Positions 18,061 through 26,146 of a stretch of DNA of 41,540 nucleotides are shown piece after piece; within the stretch, counting starts at the first letter, position 1, and each line of letters opens with the position of its first letter. The notes under the pieces were generated by a model, which was not told the origin of the DNA, did not search any database, and was given only the letters and a program-made list of their open reading frames with translations. This DNA is from Nitrospiraceae bacterium (GTDB taxonomy: Bacteria; Nitrospirota; Thermodesulfovibrionia; UBA6902). The stretch spans positions 1,531,159 to 1,572,698 of the forward strand of contig CP070632.1 of assembly GCA_020356065.1 (NCBI GenBank), in the 5' to 3' direction. A program made the position numbers and the translations under genes.

Positions 18061-18678
18061 ATGCTTGACAACATTCACTGGTTAGGCCATGACACATTTA
18101 AAATTGTTGGTGAAAAAATCATATACACTGACCCCTTCAAAATCAAGAAAAAGGAGCATGCTGACATTATACTTATTACCCATGAGCATTATGACCACTG
18201 TTCTCCAGAGGACATTAAAAAGATCCAGGGACCCGATACAGTAATTGTAGCTACTCCGGACTGCGCCGGGAAGCTTTCAGGGAAGGTCAACACAGTCAAG
18301 CCGGGCGACAGGATCACGGTAAAGGGGATAGAGATAGAAGCTGTCCCGTCCTACAACACAAACAAGCAGTTCCACACAAAAGAAAGAAACTGGGTGGGAT
18401 ATGTATTTATGGTACAAGGTCAGAAAATATACATTGCGGGAGATACAGATCATATCCCAGAAATGAAAAACATAAAGACTGACATAGCCTTGCTTCCTGT
18501 TTCAGGCACGTATGTGATGACCGCCGAGGAGGCTGTGCAGGCCGCCATTGATATCATGCCAAAAATTGCCGTACCAATGCATTATAACTCTATTGTTGGA
18601 TCAGAAAAAGACGCGAAAAAGTTTGCAGAGGGACTAAAAGGCAAGATCGAGGTAAGAATTTTGAAGGAAGAGGAATAA
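18061..18678 (+). CDS. Metallo-beta-lactamase-fold hydrolase (UPF0173/YtkL-like)
   Basis: 205 residues from the ATG at 18061. The metal-binding motif is THEHYDHCSPEDI (about residues 40-52, HxHxDH-like). Later ligands are in YIAGDTDHIPEM (about residues 125-136) and the terminal PMHYNSIVGSEKDA. The short two-strand start (IHWLGHDTFKI) is typical of the UPF0173 group. AAAGGGAGG eight nt upstream supports this start. An in-frame ATG at 17983 would add a signal-like segment (SILFILYSVILLFPAYAG) and export the protein. It has no ribosome site, but a TATAAT lies 33 bp before it, so both starts should be kept in mind. The substrate is unknown. Confidence 0.85.
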   Translation: MLDNIHWLGHDTFKIVGEKIIYTDPFKIKKKEHADIILITHEHYDHCSPEDIKKIQGPDTVIVATPDCAGKLSGKVNTVKPGDRITVKGIEIEAVPSYNTNKQFHTKERNWVGYVFMVQGQKIYIAGDTDHIPEMKNIKTDIALLPVSGTYVMTAEEAVQAAIDIMPKIAVPMHYNSIVGSEKDAKKFAEGLKGKIEVRILKEEE

Positions 18679-18679
18679 T

Positions 18680-18751
18680 CAGTAGTTGGTAGTCAGTAGT
18701 CAGAGGAATGTCAGTAACGTTTTTGCCCTTAACTACTAACTCCTGACTACT
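18680..18751. repeat. Heptad inverted repeat H5 upstream of nth
   Basis: Left arm heptads are CAGTAGT, TGGTAGT, CAGTAGT and CAGAGGA (18680-18707). The right arm is AACTACT, AACTCCT and GACTACT (18731-18751). The reverse complement of the right arm reads AGTAGT-CAGGAGT-TAGTAGT, the same word as the left arm. The loop is 23 nt. It lies between the hydrolase stop codon and the nth start. Confidence 0.8.
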
Positions 18752-18762
18752 ATTTAAACGAC

Positions 18763-19392
18763 ATGGCTGACATTAAAAAGATAGTAAAACATCTCTTAAC
18801 AAAATACCCAGACCCCAAGATTGAGCTCAGGTTTAATAACCCGCTTGAGCTTCTGGTCGCAACCATCCTGTCTGCCCAGTGCACAGATATAAAAGTGAAT
18901 GAGGTTACGAAAGACCTGTTTAAAAAATATAGAACAGCAGCCCATTATGCCGGAGCGGAAACAGCAACATTGGAAAAGGAGATCAGGCCGACAGGGTTTT
19001 ATAAAAACAAGACAAAGATGATAATTCAATGCTGCGATCAGATAGTCAGGGATTTCAGCGGGAAAGTGCCCGATACTCTTGAGGAGTTGACCAGCCTTGC
19101 CGGAATTGGCAGAAAAACAGCAAACGTGATTCTTGGAAGTGCGTTCGGGAAACAGACAATGGGCGTAGATACGCATGTATTGAGGGTCTCGAACAGGCTG
19201 GGAATTGCCCATTCCAAAAACCCGGATAAGGTAGAGGAAGAACTGGTTAAACAGTTCCCTAAAAACAGGCTGACGTCCATAAACCTGGCACTGGTATTGC
19301 ACGGCAGGCGGACATGCAAGGCAAAGAAGCCCCTCTGCCCGGGGTGCGTTCTCTACAGGGAATGCGAATGGCCGGATAAAGTAGCAGCCTGA
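18763..19392 (+). CDS. nth: Endonuclease III
   Basis: 209 residues (E. coli Nth has 211). This DNA glycosylase/AP lyase removes oxidised pyrimidines. The helix-hairpin-helix is LTSLAGIGRKTANVIL, with catalytic Lys at about residue 118. The catalytic Asp is in GVDTHVLRVSNRLG (about residue 136). The [4Fe-4S] ligands are in CKAKKPLCPGCVLYREC (C-x6-C-x2-C-x5-C, about residues 186-202). All key residues are present. No Shine-Dalgarno is visible: the sequence before the ATG is TATTTAAACGAC, directly after heptad repeat H5. Confidence 0.96.
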   Translation: MADIKKIVKHLLTKYPDPKIELRFNNPLELLVATILSAQCTDIKVNEVTKDLFKKYRTAAHYAGAETATLEKEIRPTGFYKNKTKMIIQCCDQIVRDFSGKVPDTLEELTSLAGIGRKTANVILGSAFGKQTMGVDTHVLRVSNRLGIAHSKNPDKVEEELVKQFPKNRLTSINLALVLHGRRTCKAKKPLCPGCVLYRECEWPDKVAA

Positions 19393-19523
19393 TTACATCC
19401 TTTTCATCCTTTACATTATATAATTCATTACTCTCTTAAAAAATAATGCAGGATCGGGCTGATATGATCTCGTGAAAAGAGGGAATAAATAATTATCATT
19501 GATGTGACGCATTTGCAAGAATA

Positions 19524-20285
19524 ATGATTATATTGATCGATATAGGAAATACAAATATTACCCTGGGTATCTCTGACGTTAATGCTGTGAGGAATATTTC
19601 ACGCGTTGATACAAGGCATCCGGAAGCGGGAGCAGATTACTATCAAAAGGTCCTCACCGACCTGATTGAAAGTCATAACATGCCTGTTATTAAAGGCGCG
19701 GTTGTATGCTCCGTAGTATCTGAAGTTACGCCTTTCATGCATAATGCGGTGAAAGAGCGATGTAACATAACTCCCATAATTGTTGATCATACGATAAAGA
19801 GCGGTCTGAGGTTTCGTATCAATAATATTCATGCACTGGGAGCTGACAGGATAGTCAACGCCGCTGCAGCACACCATTTGTACAAAGGGGACGTAATGGT
19901 CATTGATTTTGGAACAGCAACCACTTTTTGTGCCATCACTGAGGAGGGTGATTACCTTGGAGGTGCCATAATGCCCGGCTTAGGCATATCAGCAGAATCA
20001 TTGAAAGAAAAGACCTCCGGGCTTCCATTGGTTGAATTAAGGGCCCCTGAATCTGTTCCGGGCATAGATACGACGGATAACATATTAATAGGATTGCTGA
20101 TCGGCCATGCCGGCGCTGCTGAAAGAATAATACATGACATCAGCAAGAAAACAAAAAAAACTTTTTCTGTTATTGCAACAGGGGGCTATACAGACCTCGT
20201 TTCCCCTTTTATGAGAGGAATAGATTACATTAATCCATCTCTCACTCTTGAGGGACTCAGAATTATATATACCCTTAACTGCTAA
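19524..20285 (+). CDS. coaX: Type III pantothenate kinase
   Basis: 253 residues, the usual length. It phosphorylates pantothenate in the first step of CoA synthesis. It is an acetate/sugar kinase-fold enzyme: phosphate-1 loop IDIGNTNITLGI (about residues 4-15), pantothenate motif HALGADRIVNAAAAH (about residues 103-117), phosphate-2/catalytic strand MVIDFGTATTFCAI (about residues 124-137) and GLGISAESLKEKTSGLPLVEL (about residues 154-174). The ATG has no visible ribosome site. BirA, a frequent neighbour of coaX, is not present here. Confidence 0.94.
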   Translation: MIILIDIGNTNITLGISDVNAVRNISRVDTRHPEAGADYYQKVLTDLIESHNMPVIKGAVVCSVVSEVTPFMHNAVKERCNITPIIVDHTIKSGLRFRINNIHALGADRIVNAAAAHHLYKGDVMVIDFGTATTFCAITEEGDYLGGAIMPGLGISAESLKEKTSGLPLVELRAPESVPGIDTTDNILIGLLIGHAGAAERIIHDISKKTKKTFSVIATGGYTDLVSPFMRGIDYINPSLTLEGLRIIYTLNC

Positions 20286-20354
20286 TAATGATTTTGATAT
20301 TATTTATAGTGAGTTCCCTTTTTTTATAGTAAAATGATATCAAGGAGGTCTATT

Positions 20355-20807
20355 ATGAAAGTTGAACGAATTTTATTTCCGACAGATTTTTCAAGCGGTG
20401 CACAGAATGCCCTGCCCTGCGCTGTGGACCTGGCTGAGCATTACAATTCCAAACTTTATATCCTGCATGTTGTTTATGACATTAACAAGGCGGTGGGAGT
20501 ACATGTTCCGCATATTTCATCGGATGAAGTATACAGAGAGATGAATGACTGGGCGATGGAGCAGATTGCTTCATGCTGTGTAGAAGAAATACGCAAGCTC
20601 AGTGATGTGGAAAAGAAAGTAGTGCAGGGCATCCCCAATGAGGAAATCCTGAAATTTGCAGCAGACGAAAAAATCGACATGATCGTCATGGGAACATATG
20701 GAAGAGTCGGCATAGAAAGACTGATTTTCGGAAATACCGCAGAAAGAGTAGTCAGGCGGGCCCCCTGTCCTGTCCTGACGGTAAGAATTCCCGAACACAG
20801 ACGATAG
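20355..20807 (+). CDS. Universal stress protein, UspA family
   Basis: 150 residues from the ATG at 20355, preceded by AAGGAGG. This is a single Usp domain: the N-terminal strand RILFPTDFSSGAQNALPCAVDLAEHY and the ATP-binding signature GTYGRVGIERLIFGNTAERVVRRAPCPVLTVR (about residues 117-148), with the G-x2-G-x9-G pattern of nucleotide-binding Usp proteins. An upstream in-frame ATG at 20334 lies before the ribosome site and is not used here. A hairpin with a weak T tract follows, so the gene is probably a single unit. Confidence 0.92.
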   Translation: MKVERILFPTDFSSGAQNALPCAVDLAEHYNSKLYILHVVYDINKAVGVHVPHISSDEVYREMNDWAMEQIASCCVEEIRKLSDVEKKVVQGIPNEEILKFAADEKIDMIVMGTYGRVGIERLIFGNTAERVVRRAPCPVLTVRIPEHRR

Positions 20808-20822
20808 GAGCGGTCTCAATAT

Positions 20823-20866
20823 GGCCCATAAAAAATCATAAAAACAAGCACTTATGGGCCTTCTCC
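20823..20866 (+). terminator. Hairpin after the universal stress protein gene
   Basis: GGCCCATAA (20823-20831) pairs perfectly with TTATGGGCC (20852-20860) across a 20-nt loop and is followed by TTCTCCCTTT. The T tract is interrupted, so it is a weak intrinsic terminator at best. Confidence 0.45.
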
Positions 20867-20952
20867 CTTTATGTCATTGATCCTGCCTGAATAACCTCTC
20901 TATTGATGGACAGCAGATTTCAACCGGTTGTCACGTTTATACCTTATTATTC

Positions 20953-21110
20953 ATGACGTAAGGCAGGTATGCCGTAAAAACGTATTAAATGGGTTATGAT
21001 GCATTCATGGGAACAAAACATGTATGTTTATTCATAAATCTTATTTTTTTTGTTTGCTCAGGTATTGCTGCTCCGAATTCGTATCTGGTTTACTGTATAA
21101 AATTTATGAA
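20953..21110 (+). repeat. ERIC-like intergenic element, degraded copy C
   Basis: The left end GTAAGGCAGGTATGCCGTAA matches copies A and B. The interior CGTATTAAATGGGTTATGAT and GCATTCATGGGA aligns with the hairpin and GGGATC block. Near the right end GCTCCGAATTCGT aligns with GCTCCCAATTCGT of copy A, but the terminal inverted repeat is no longer recognisable. It sits in the 372-bp gap before the TonB-like gene. Apart from this and the preceding hairpin I see nothing else in that gap. Confidence 0.6.
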
Positions 21111-21179
21111 GAATCTGGGGTAGAATATTTATAAGAAGAGAAACATGTACCGAATTAATCATTTGACTGAGCAATATCT

Positions 21180-21992
21180 ATGAATTTTTCAAATTACGTT
21201 TCAATATCCGTTGTTTTTCACATGGCCCTGGCCCTGCTATTGGGTATGATATCCTCTTCCTACCGACCTTCCGTAAACATCTTCGATGTTGATGTTATCG
21301 CACCTTTTGATACGGATGTACCAGAGGTCAGGGAAAAAAACAAGCCTGTCCCCGAAAAAAGAAATAAGCCCGTGCTGGTTAAAAAGCGCCGCCCGCCACT
21401 TGAGGAGAATGTGAAACCTGATACATTATTCGATGAAGATACCGGTGCCGCAACCAGTAAAAAAAGTGCCTTGGCTAAAGTGGAATCTGCTGACCGGATG
21501 CAGCATAAGAATCAGGAAGAATATGAAACTCCTGCATTTAGTTCAGGGGATAAAGACCGTGCCGGGGAGGAGAGCAGTGAGGTAAAACTGGTGCCTCCTT
21601 CAGTCCTGTTTGACAGGAACACTATCAATAAATATGCGAGTAAGGGCCCTTCACAAAGCAAGGGGCTGACATTCGATGCGCCTGAATTTAAAAACAGGGG
21701 ATATATGAGATTACTCAAAGACAAGATAGAAAATATCTGGAAATATCCCAAAGGAGCGGCACGACTTGGCAGGTCAGGAGATCTCTACATCCTTTTTTCC
21801 ATAAAAAGAGACGGAAGACTTGGGAAAGTCGAGCTGGTAAGGACATCAGGCTATAGAGAGCTTGATGAAGCTGCAATAAAGGCTGTGAAAGACGCCCAGC
21901 CATACTGGCCACTGCCCGACGATTGGGAAAAAGATGAACTTGATATCAATGGACATTTCATCTACGTCTTTGGCACCACGTACCTGATGTAA
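21180..21992 (+). CDS. TonB-family energy transducer
   Basis: 270 residues. One N-terminal membrane anchor (about residues 6-27, YVSISVVFHMALALLLGMIS) is followed by a Pro/Lys/Glu-rich periplasmic spacer (about residues 40-160) and a TonB C-terminal domain (about residues 180-270: MRLLKDKIENIWKYPKGAARLGRSGDLYILFSIKRDGRL, TSGYRELDEAAIKAVKDAQPYWPLP). It is a second transducer besides TolA. No ExbB/ExbD pair accompanies it, so it may use TolQR or a distant pair. No ribosome site precedes the ATG. The next genes are cdaA-cdaR-glmM, 57 bp on with their own promoter. Confidence 0.82.
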   Translation: MNFSNYVSISVVFHMALALLLGMISSSYRPSVNIFDVDVIAPFDTDVPEVREKNKPVPEKRNKPVLVKKRRPPLEENVKPDTLFDEDTGAATSKKSALAKVESADRMQHKNQEEYETPAFSSGDKDRAGEESSEVKLVPPSVLFDRNTINKYASKGPSQSKGLTFDAPEFKNRGYMRLLKDKIENIWKYPKGAARLGRSGDLYILFSIKRDGRLGKVELVRTSGYRELDEAAIKAVKDAQPYWPLPDDWEKDELDINGHFIYVFGTTYLM

Positions 21993-22029
21993 AACGTCTT
22001 TGATGACTTCCTATTATTGTCCGTAAACC

Positions 22030-22038
22030 TGCTATAAT
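22030..22038 (+). promoter_or_regulatory. Extended -10 promoter of cdaA-cdaR-glmM
   Basis: TGCTATAAT is a perfect extended -10 element. It ends 11 nt before the cdaA ATG and no Shine-Dalgarno intervenes, so the leader is expected to be only a few bases long. Confidence 0.5.
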
Positions 22039-22049
22039 ATTTTCCAGCC

Positions 22050-22814
22050 ATGGAATTCATCAAGCTCATACGATGGCAGGACATCCTTGATATCCTCCTT
22101 GTAGCAACTATTCTCTATAGGGTACTTTTAATTATTAAGGGTACGAAAGCGGTACAGATGCTGCTCGGTATAGGCGTGCTGTTTGTAACTCTTCTCTTTT
22201 CAAAGTATCTGGGTTTATATACAATTGACTGGATTATCCAGAGTCTGTGGACACAGATTGTCCTTGCAGTAATCATCCTGTTTCAGCCCGAGATCAGAAA
22301 AACACTCGCGCATATGGGAGAGGCCAGGTTCTTACCATCTTTTGCTTCAGCCGAGGAAATGAGGTCTATTGAAGAATTAGTAAGAGCCGCTGTCGCTCTC
22401 TCAACAAGACAGATAGGGGCGCTTATTGTCATTGAAAAGGAAACAAGTCTTAATGACTTCATAGAGATGGGTACCCAGCTTGATGCCAAGGTCACGCACG
22501 AACTGCTGTTGAGTATTTTCCATCCGACCTCACCCATGCACGACGGGGCGGTCATCATAAGAGGCAACAGGGTTGTTGCTGCAGGCTGCTTTTTACCTCT
22601 TACGTTAAGCACGGATATCTCCAAAGCATTTGGCACGAGACACAGGGCCGGCATCGGTCTCACTGAGGAGACAGACGCAGTGGTACTCATTGTATCTGAA
22701 GAGACGGGAAGCATAACAACCGCGATAGGCAGCAGCATCGAAAAGAATGTGGATATGGGCTCATTACGGGACTTTCTTACCATGCATTTTATAACACAGG
22801 AAAAAAAGAAATGA
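22050..22814 (+). CDS. cdaA: Diadenylate cyclase CdaA (c-di-AMP synthase)
   Basis: 254 residues, CdaA type. N-terminal membrane helices (about residues 10-75, including DILLVATILYRVLLII and QMLLGIGVLFVTLLFSKYL) are followed by a DisA_N/DAC domain. The catalytic motifs are intact: DGA at about residues 165-167 (in SPMHDGAVIIRGNRV) and RHR at about 197-199 (in FGTRHRAGIGLTEETDAVVLIVSEETG). It condenses two ATP to cyclic di-AMP at the inner membrane face. The cdaR start codon overlaps its stop (ATGA), and glmM follows, the conserved cdaA-cdaR-glmM order. Confidence 0.95.
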   Translation: MEFIKLIRWQDILDILLVATILYRVLLIIKGTKAVQMLLGIGVLFVTLLFSKYLGLYTIDWIIQSLWTQIVLAVIILFQPEIRKTLAHMGEARFLPSFASAEEMRSIEELVRAAVALSTRQIGALIVIEKETSLNDFIEMGTQLDAKVTHELLLSIFHPTSPMHDGAVIIRGNRVVAAGCFLPLTLSTDISKAFGTRHRAGIGLTEETDAVVLIVSEETGSITTAIGSSIEKNVDMGSLRDFLTMHFITQEKKK

Positions 22815-23470
22815 TAAAGGATTTTTTTACATCAAACATTTGGCTGAAGCTGGCTTCACTGATTATGGCCATCATACTATGGTTTTTTGTGATCTTAAGC
22901 GGCCGCTCTGAAAGAACAATTGATATTCCTGTTAATTTTGTTAATCTGCCGCCCAAACTTGAGGTTGTGGACTCTCCTCAAACCGTCAGGATCACCATAG
23001 AGGGTCGGGAAAGTATTCTCAAAGACCTGAAAGCAGGCAGTGTACATGCGCTCATTGATCTGAGTGAAGTAAAAACAGGCAAATCCTTTATTACGATTAC
23101 CCGTGATAACATAGAGCTGACAAAAATGCTTGCCATTAAAAACATTGATCCTGAGACAGTAAGCCTTATGATCGAAGATCAGTTAAGCAAACAGGTTAAT
23201 GTAATTCCGGACATTGTCGGGACACCGGAAAAAGGCTATGCGATAGTTGAGGTGATATCATCTCCTAAATCAATTATTATTGAAGGTCCTAAAAGTCTGG
23301 TAAGAAAGATCCGTAGAGTAAAGACAGAACCGATCGATATAAATGACATCAATGCAGACCTGACATACAGGGCAAACCTGGTTCTGGCTAACGGTAACAT
23401 AAGAAAGAGCCTTAATAAGGTTGAAGTGAATATTTCAGTTAAGAAGATAACTGCAGAGGACAACAAATAA
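22811..23470 (+). CDS. cdaR: CdaR, YbbR-domain regulator of CdaA
   Basis: 219 residues. One N-terminal membrane anchor (about residues 10-29, IWLKLASLIMAIILWFFVIL) is followed by two YbbR-type repeats outside the membrane (about residues 38-110 and 118-205): IDIPVNFVNLPPKLEVVDSPQTVRITIEGRE and VNVIPDIVGTPEKGYAIVEVISSPKSIIIEGP. Bacillus CdaR has more repeats, so this is a short version. It modulates CdaA. It is translationally coupled to cdaA (ATGA overlap), and its stop codon directly abuts the glmM ATG. Confidence 0.9.
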   Translation: MIKDFFTSNIWLKLASLIMAIILWFFVILSGRSERTIDIPVNFVNLPPKLEVVDSPQTVRITIEGRESILKDLKAGSVHALIDLSEVKTGKSFITITRDNIELTKMLAIKNIDPETVSLMIEDQLSKQVNVIPDIVGTPEKGYAIVEVISSPKSIIIEGPKSLVRKIRRVKTEPIDINDINADLTYRANLVLANGNIRKSLNKVEVNISVKKITAEDNK

Positions 23471-24835
23471 ATGGCAACCAGAAAAAAAGGGACAAAACTT
23501 TTCGGAACTGACGGTATCAGAGGTAAAGCCAACCATGCTCCGATGACAGGTGAGATTGCATTTGAAGTAGGAAGGGCAGCGGCACATGTACTGAAGAAAA
23601 AACATGGACGTAACTGCATATTAATAGGCAAGGACACCAGGCTTTCAGGATACATGCTTGAAAGTGCGCTGACATCAGGCATATGCTCAATGGGAATGAA
23701 CGTAGAACTGGTAGGCCCCATGCCGACACCAGGCATAGCCTTTGTTACCAGAAGCCTCAGAGTTGACGCAGGCGTTGTTATTTCAGCCTCGCATAATCCT
23801 TATGACGATAATGGGATCAAGTTCTTTTCATCCAGCGGATTAAAGCTCCCGGACAGCACCGAAGCAGAAATCGAAAAGACCATGTTCTCAGCCGGACTTG
23901 AGAAAATAAGGCCCAATGGGGCTCACATAGGAAAAGCTCACAGGATCGATGACGCTTCAGGAAGGTACATAGAATATGTCAAATCAACATTCCCTAAAGG
24001 ACAGACCCTTGAAGGAATGAAAATTGTCGTTGACTGCAGCAATGGTTCGGCCTATAAAATCACGCCTTCCGTATTAAGGGAACTTGGCGCTGATGTCATA
24101 GCCATTTATAACAACCCCGATGGTTTAAACATTAATGAAAATTGCGGTACGACTCACCCTGAATCCATGCAGAAAGCAGTACTGAAACACCAGGCTCACA
24201 TCGGTATCGCACATGATGGAGACGCTGACAGAACGATTCTGTGCGATGAAAAGGGCGAGATAATAGATGGCGATAAAATAATGGCAATATGTGCCATGGA
24301 TATGAAAAAAGAAGGGACCCTGAAACGTAATACAGTCATAGCAACGGTCATGAGTAATATCGGATTTGAGCTTTTTTTAAAAAAGGCAGGAATAAAGATG
24401 GTGAGGACAGACGTAGGTGACAGATATGTAGTTGAGGAAATGTTAAAAAGAGACTGCAACCTGGGGGGAGAGCAGTCAGGACATATTATTCTGCTTGACT
24501 ATAATACAACAGGAGACGGCCCCATCACTGCTCTGCAGGTTTTATCAATAATGATAAGGAGCGGTACATCCCTGTCCGGGCTTGCATCATGTGTTCCCAT
24601 ATATCCTCAGATCCTGGTCAATGTCCCCGTAAAAAAAGTCAGGGACATTCATGACTTCCCAAAAGTAAAATCAGCAATCAGGAAAGCAGAAAAAAAGCTG
24701 AACAGTGGAAGGATACTCGTACGGCCCTCCGGCACAGAGCCAAAGATCAGGGTCATGATAGAGGGGGATAATATGGAAAGCATATCAGAATTGGCCAATG
24801 ATATTGCAGAGGTGATCAGGAAAGAAATGAAGTAA
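23471..24835 (+). CDS. glmM: Phosphoglucosamine mutase
   Basis: 454 residues, the usual length. It converts glucosamine-6-phosphate to glucosamine-1-phosphate for cell-wall precursors. The start segment is KLFGTDGIRGKAN. The active-site serine loop is SASHNPYDDNGIKFF, with phospho-Ser at about residue 107. The metal-binding motif is DGDADR (about residues 253-258). The sugar loop is GGEQSGHII and the phosphate-binding loop RPSGTEPKIRVMIEG (about residues 418-432). AGAGGA lies upstream of the ATG, which follows the cdaR stop without a gap. GlmM activity is known to be linked to CdaA in Firmicutes. Confidence 0.97.
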   Translation: MATRKKGTKLFGTDGIRGKANHAPMTGEIAFEVGRAAAHVLKKKHGRNCILIGKDTRLSGYMLESALTSGICSMGMNVELVGPMPTPGIAFVTRSLRVDAGVVISASHNPYDDNGIKFFSSSGLKLPDSTEAEIEKTMFSAGLEKIRPNGAHIGKAHRIDDASGRYIEYVKSTFPKGQTLEGMKIVVDCSNGSAYKITPSVLRELGADVIAIYNNPDGLNINENCGTTHPESMQKAVLKHQAHIGIAHDGDADRTILCDEKGEIIDGDKIMAICAMDMKKEGTLKRNTVIATVMSNIGFELFLKKAGIKMVRTDVGDRYVVEEMLKRDCNLGGEQSGHIILLDYNTTGDGPITALQVLSIMIRSGTSLSGLASCVPIYPQILVNVPVKKVRDIHDFPKVKSAIRKAEKKLNSGRILVRPSGTEPKIRVMIEGDNMESISELANDIAEVIRKEMK

Positions 24836-24843
24836 GCAGATAA

Positions 24844-24920
24844 ATTCAAAATTTCAAATTATTACCATATCTTATTTGTCATTATGAATTAATTTGTAAT
24901 TGGGTTTTGACATTTGATAT
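24844..24920. repeat. Possible AT-rich heptad inverted repeat H6 after glmM
   Basis: Left ATTCAAA, ATTTCAA, ATTATTA (24844-24864); right TTTGTAA, TTGGGTT, TTGACAT, TTGATAT (24893-24920). The period and inverted layout agree with H1-H5, but the low sequence complexity makes this copy much less certain. Confidence 0.4.
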
Positions 24921-24968
24921 TAAGTCAAATTTGACTTTTCAAAGGATTCTGAAGTATTTTATATACTT

Positions 24969-25045
<77 letters not shown>

Positions 25046-25054
25046 ATTAAAACT

Positions 25055-25087
25055 AAGGACTTAGGGCTTAGCTCTGAGTCCTTTTTT
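25055..25087 (+). terminator. Rho-independent terminator after tRNA-fMet
   Basis: AAGGACT (25055-25061) pairs with AGTCCTT and runs into T6. It lies 9 bp after the tRNA 3' end. Confidence 0.8.
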
Positions 25088-25302
25088 GCGTTTCGGGGTA
25101 TTTCCCAACGGATTTCTCACTGTACTACACTGAAGCATTCCATTCTGGCAATGGCACTCACGATATTACCATCACTCTAAGGGGGAATGAATCCTTTAAC
25201 ATAAATTATGAATCGGCGAATGGAAACAATATCTTAGGTAATATTTTTCTGAGGGAATTTAAAATCGTAATAAATATTGACAGCTATGCTCAATATATGT
25301 AA
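25078..25302 (+). pseudogene. Possible gene remnant next to tRNA-fMet
   Basis: A reading frame open between a TGA (25075-25077) and a TAA (25300-25302) has no ATG, GTG or TTG start. Its translation has protein-like segments (for example DITITLRGNESFNINYESA) but matches nothing I recognise. Its position at a tRNA 3' end would suit a decayed integrated element. The rest of the gap (25303-25532) is AT-rich, with scattered ATTG/CAATATT words and no gene that I can see. Confidence 0.18.
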
Positions 25303-25532
25303 AATAATAATATTCAAGATTGATAAATTAATTAACAATATATAATCAATATTGTAAAATTATTTCCAAGAATATTAACATGTGGCTAAAATCAGCATCG
25401 CAAGTACTGCATTGATGAGGCATACGTTATTTCATTTCATAAATCAGTTAATTAGTGATATGCAATATTGAGAAACAACAATTCCTTGATTATTAACATA
25501 GTCGTCAGTATGCACAATTAGATATCATTTCC

Positions 25533-26132
25533 ATGAAAGTTCTTATAGCTACAGGCAACAGATTATTATCCACAGGTCTTGAGCGATTGTTGACCAGTCA
25601 TAATGGTACCACACATAAGTTTCACACAACCTATTCATCACAATATGCCTCTCCCGGTACCTGGACTGGCCATGATGTAATTTTGACAGATTACGCATTT
25701 TTAACGAGAATACCAAAGGAGAGTTTTGACAGGAGTAAAATTCTTGTGCTCGATGCCGGATTGGAAAAAGATACGATCGTGACACTTTACCTGACTGAAA
25801 ACATATCCGGTCTCATTCCTGTAGATTCTGATGTTACCATGTTACTGAAGGCCATTAAAGCTGTACAAAAAGGGGAGATATGGATAGACAATCAAACGAT
25901 AAAACATCTGCTTGATAAAAAGATTTCAAGGAAAGCCAGGCAGGTGGCCAAACTGACAGAAAGGGAACACGCAATCATAAAATTAGTAGCTGAGGGGTAT
26001 AGAAATAAGGAGATTGCAGCTTTTTTGTCAATCAGTGAACAAACGGTAAAATCTCACCTGAACCGGATATTCCGGAAATCAGATGTTTCAACCCGCACTG
26101 AATTACTTGCAAAGATTCATGCGCAGGCCTGA
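25533..26132 (+). CDS. LuxR-type regulator with degenerate receiver domain
   Basis: 199 residues. The C-terminus is a clear LuxR/NarL helix-turn-helix (about residues 143-197): LTEREHAIIKLVAEGYRNKEIAAFLSISEQTVKSHLNRIFRKSDV. The N-terminal 120 residues have receiver-like strand order, but the first strand (MKVLIATGN) lacks the acidic pair and only one Asp (ILTDY, about residue 52) could serve as phosphoacceptor. It is therefore probably not controlled by ordinary phosphorylation. It converges on a second protein of the same build (26147-26767), and both lie just upstream of the Tad pilus locus, which they may regulate. Confidence 0.8.
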   Translation: MKVLIATGNRLLSTGLERLLTSHNGTTHKFHTTYSSQYASPGTWTGHDVILTDYAFLTRIPKESFDRSKILVLDAGLEKDTIVTLYLTENISGLIPVDSDVTMLLKAIKAVQKGEIWIDNQTIKHLLDKKISRKARQVAKLTEREHAIIKLVAEGYRNKEIAAFLSISEQTVKSHLNRIFRKSDVSTRTELLAKIHAQA

Positions 26133-26146
26133 TACTCTCCCTGGAG

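Noticed and set aside
20334-20354. Upstream ATG of the universal stress protein gene
   Set aside because: The AAGGAGG site lies after this ATG and just before the ATG at 20355, where the Usp domain begins.
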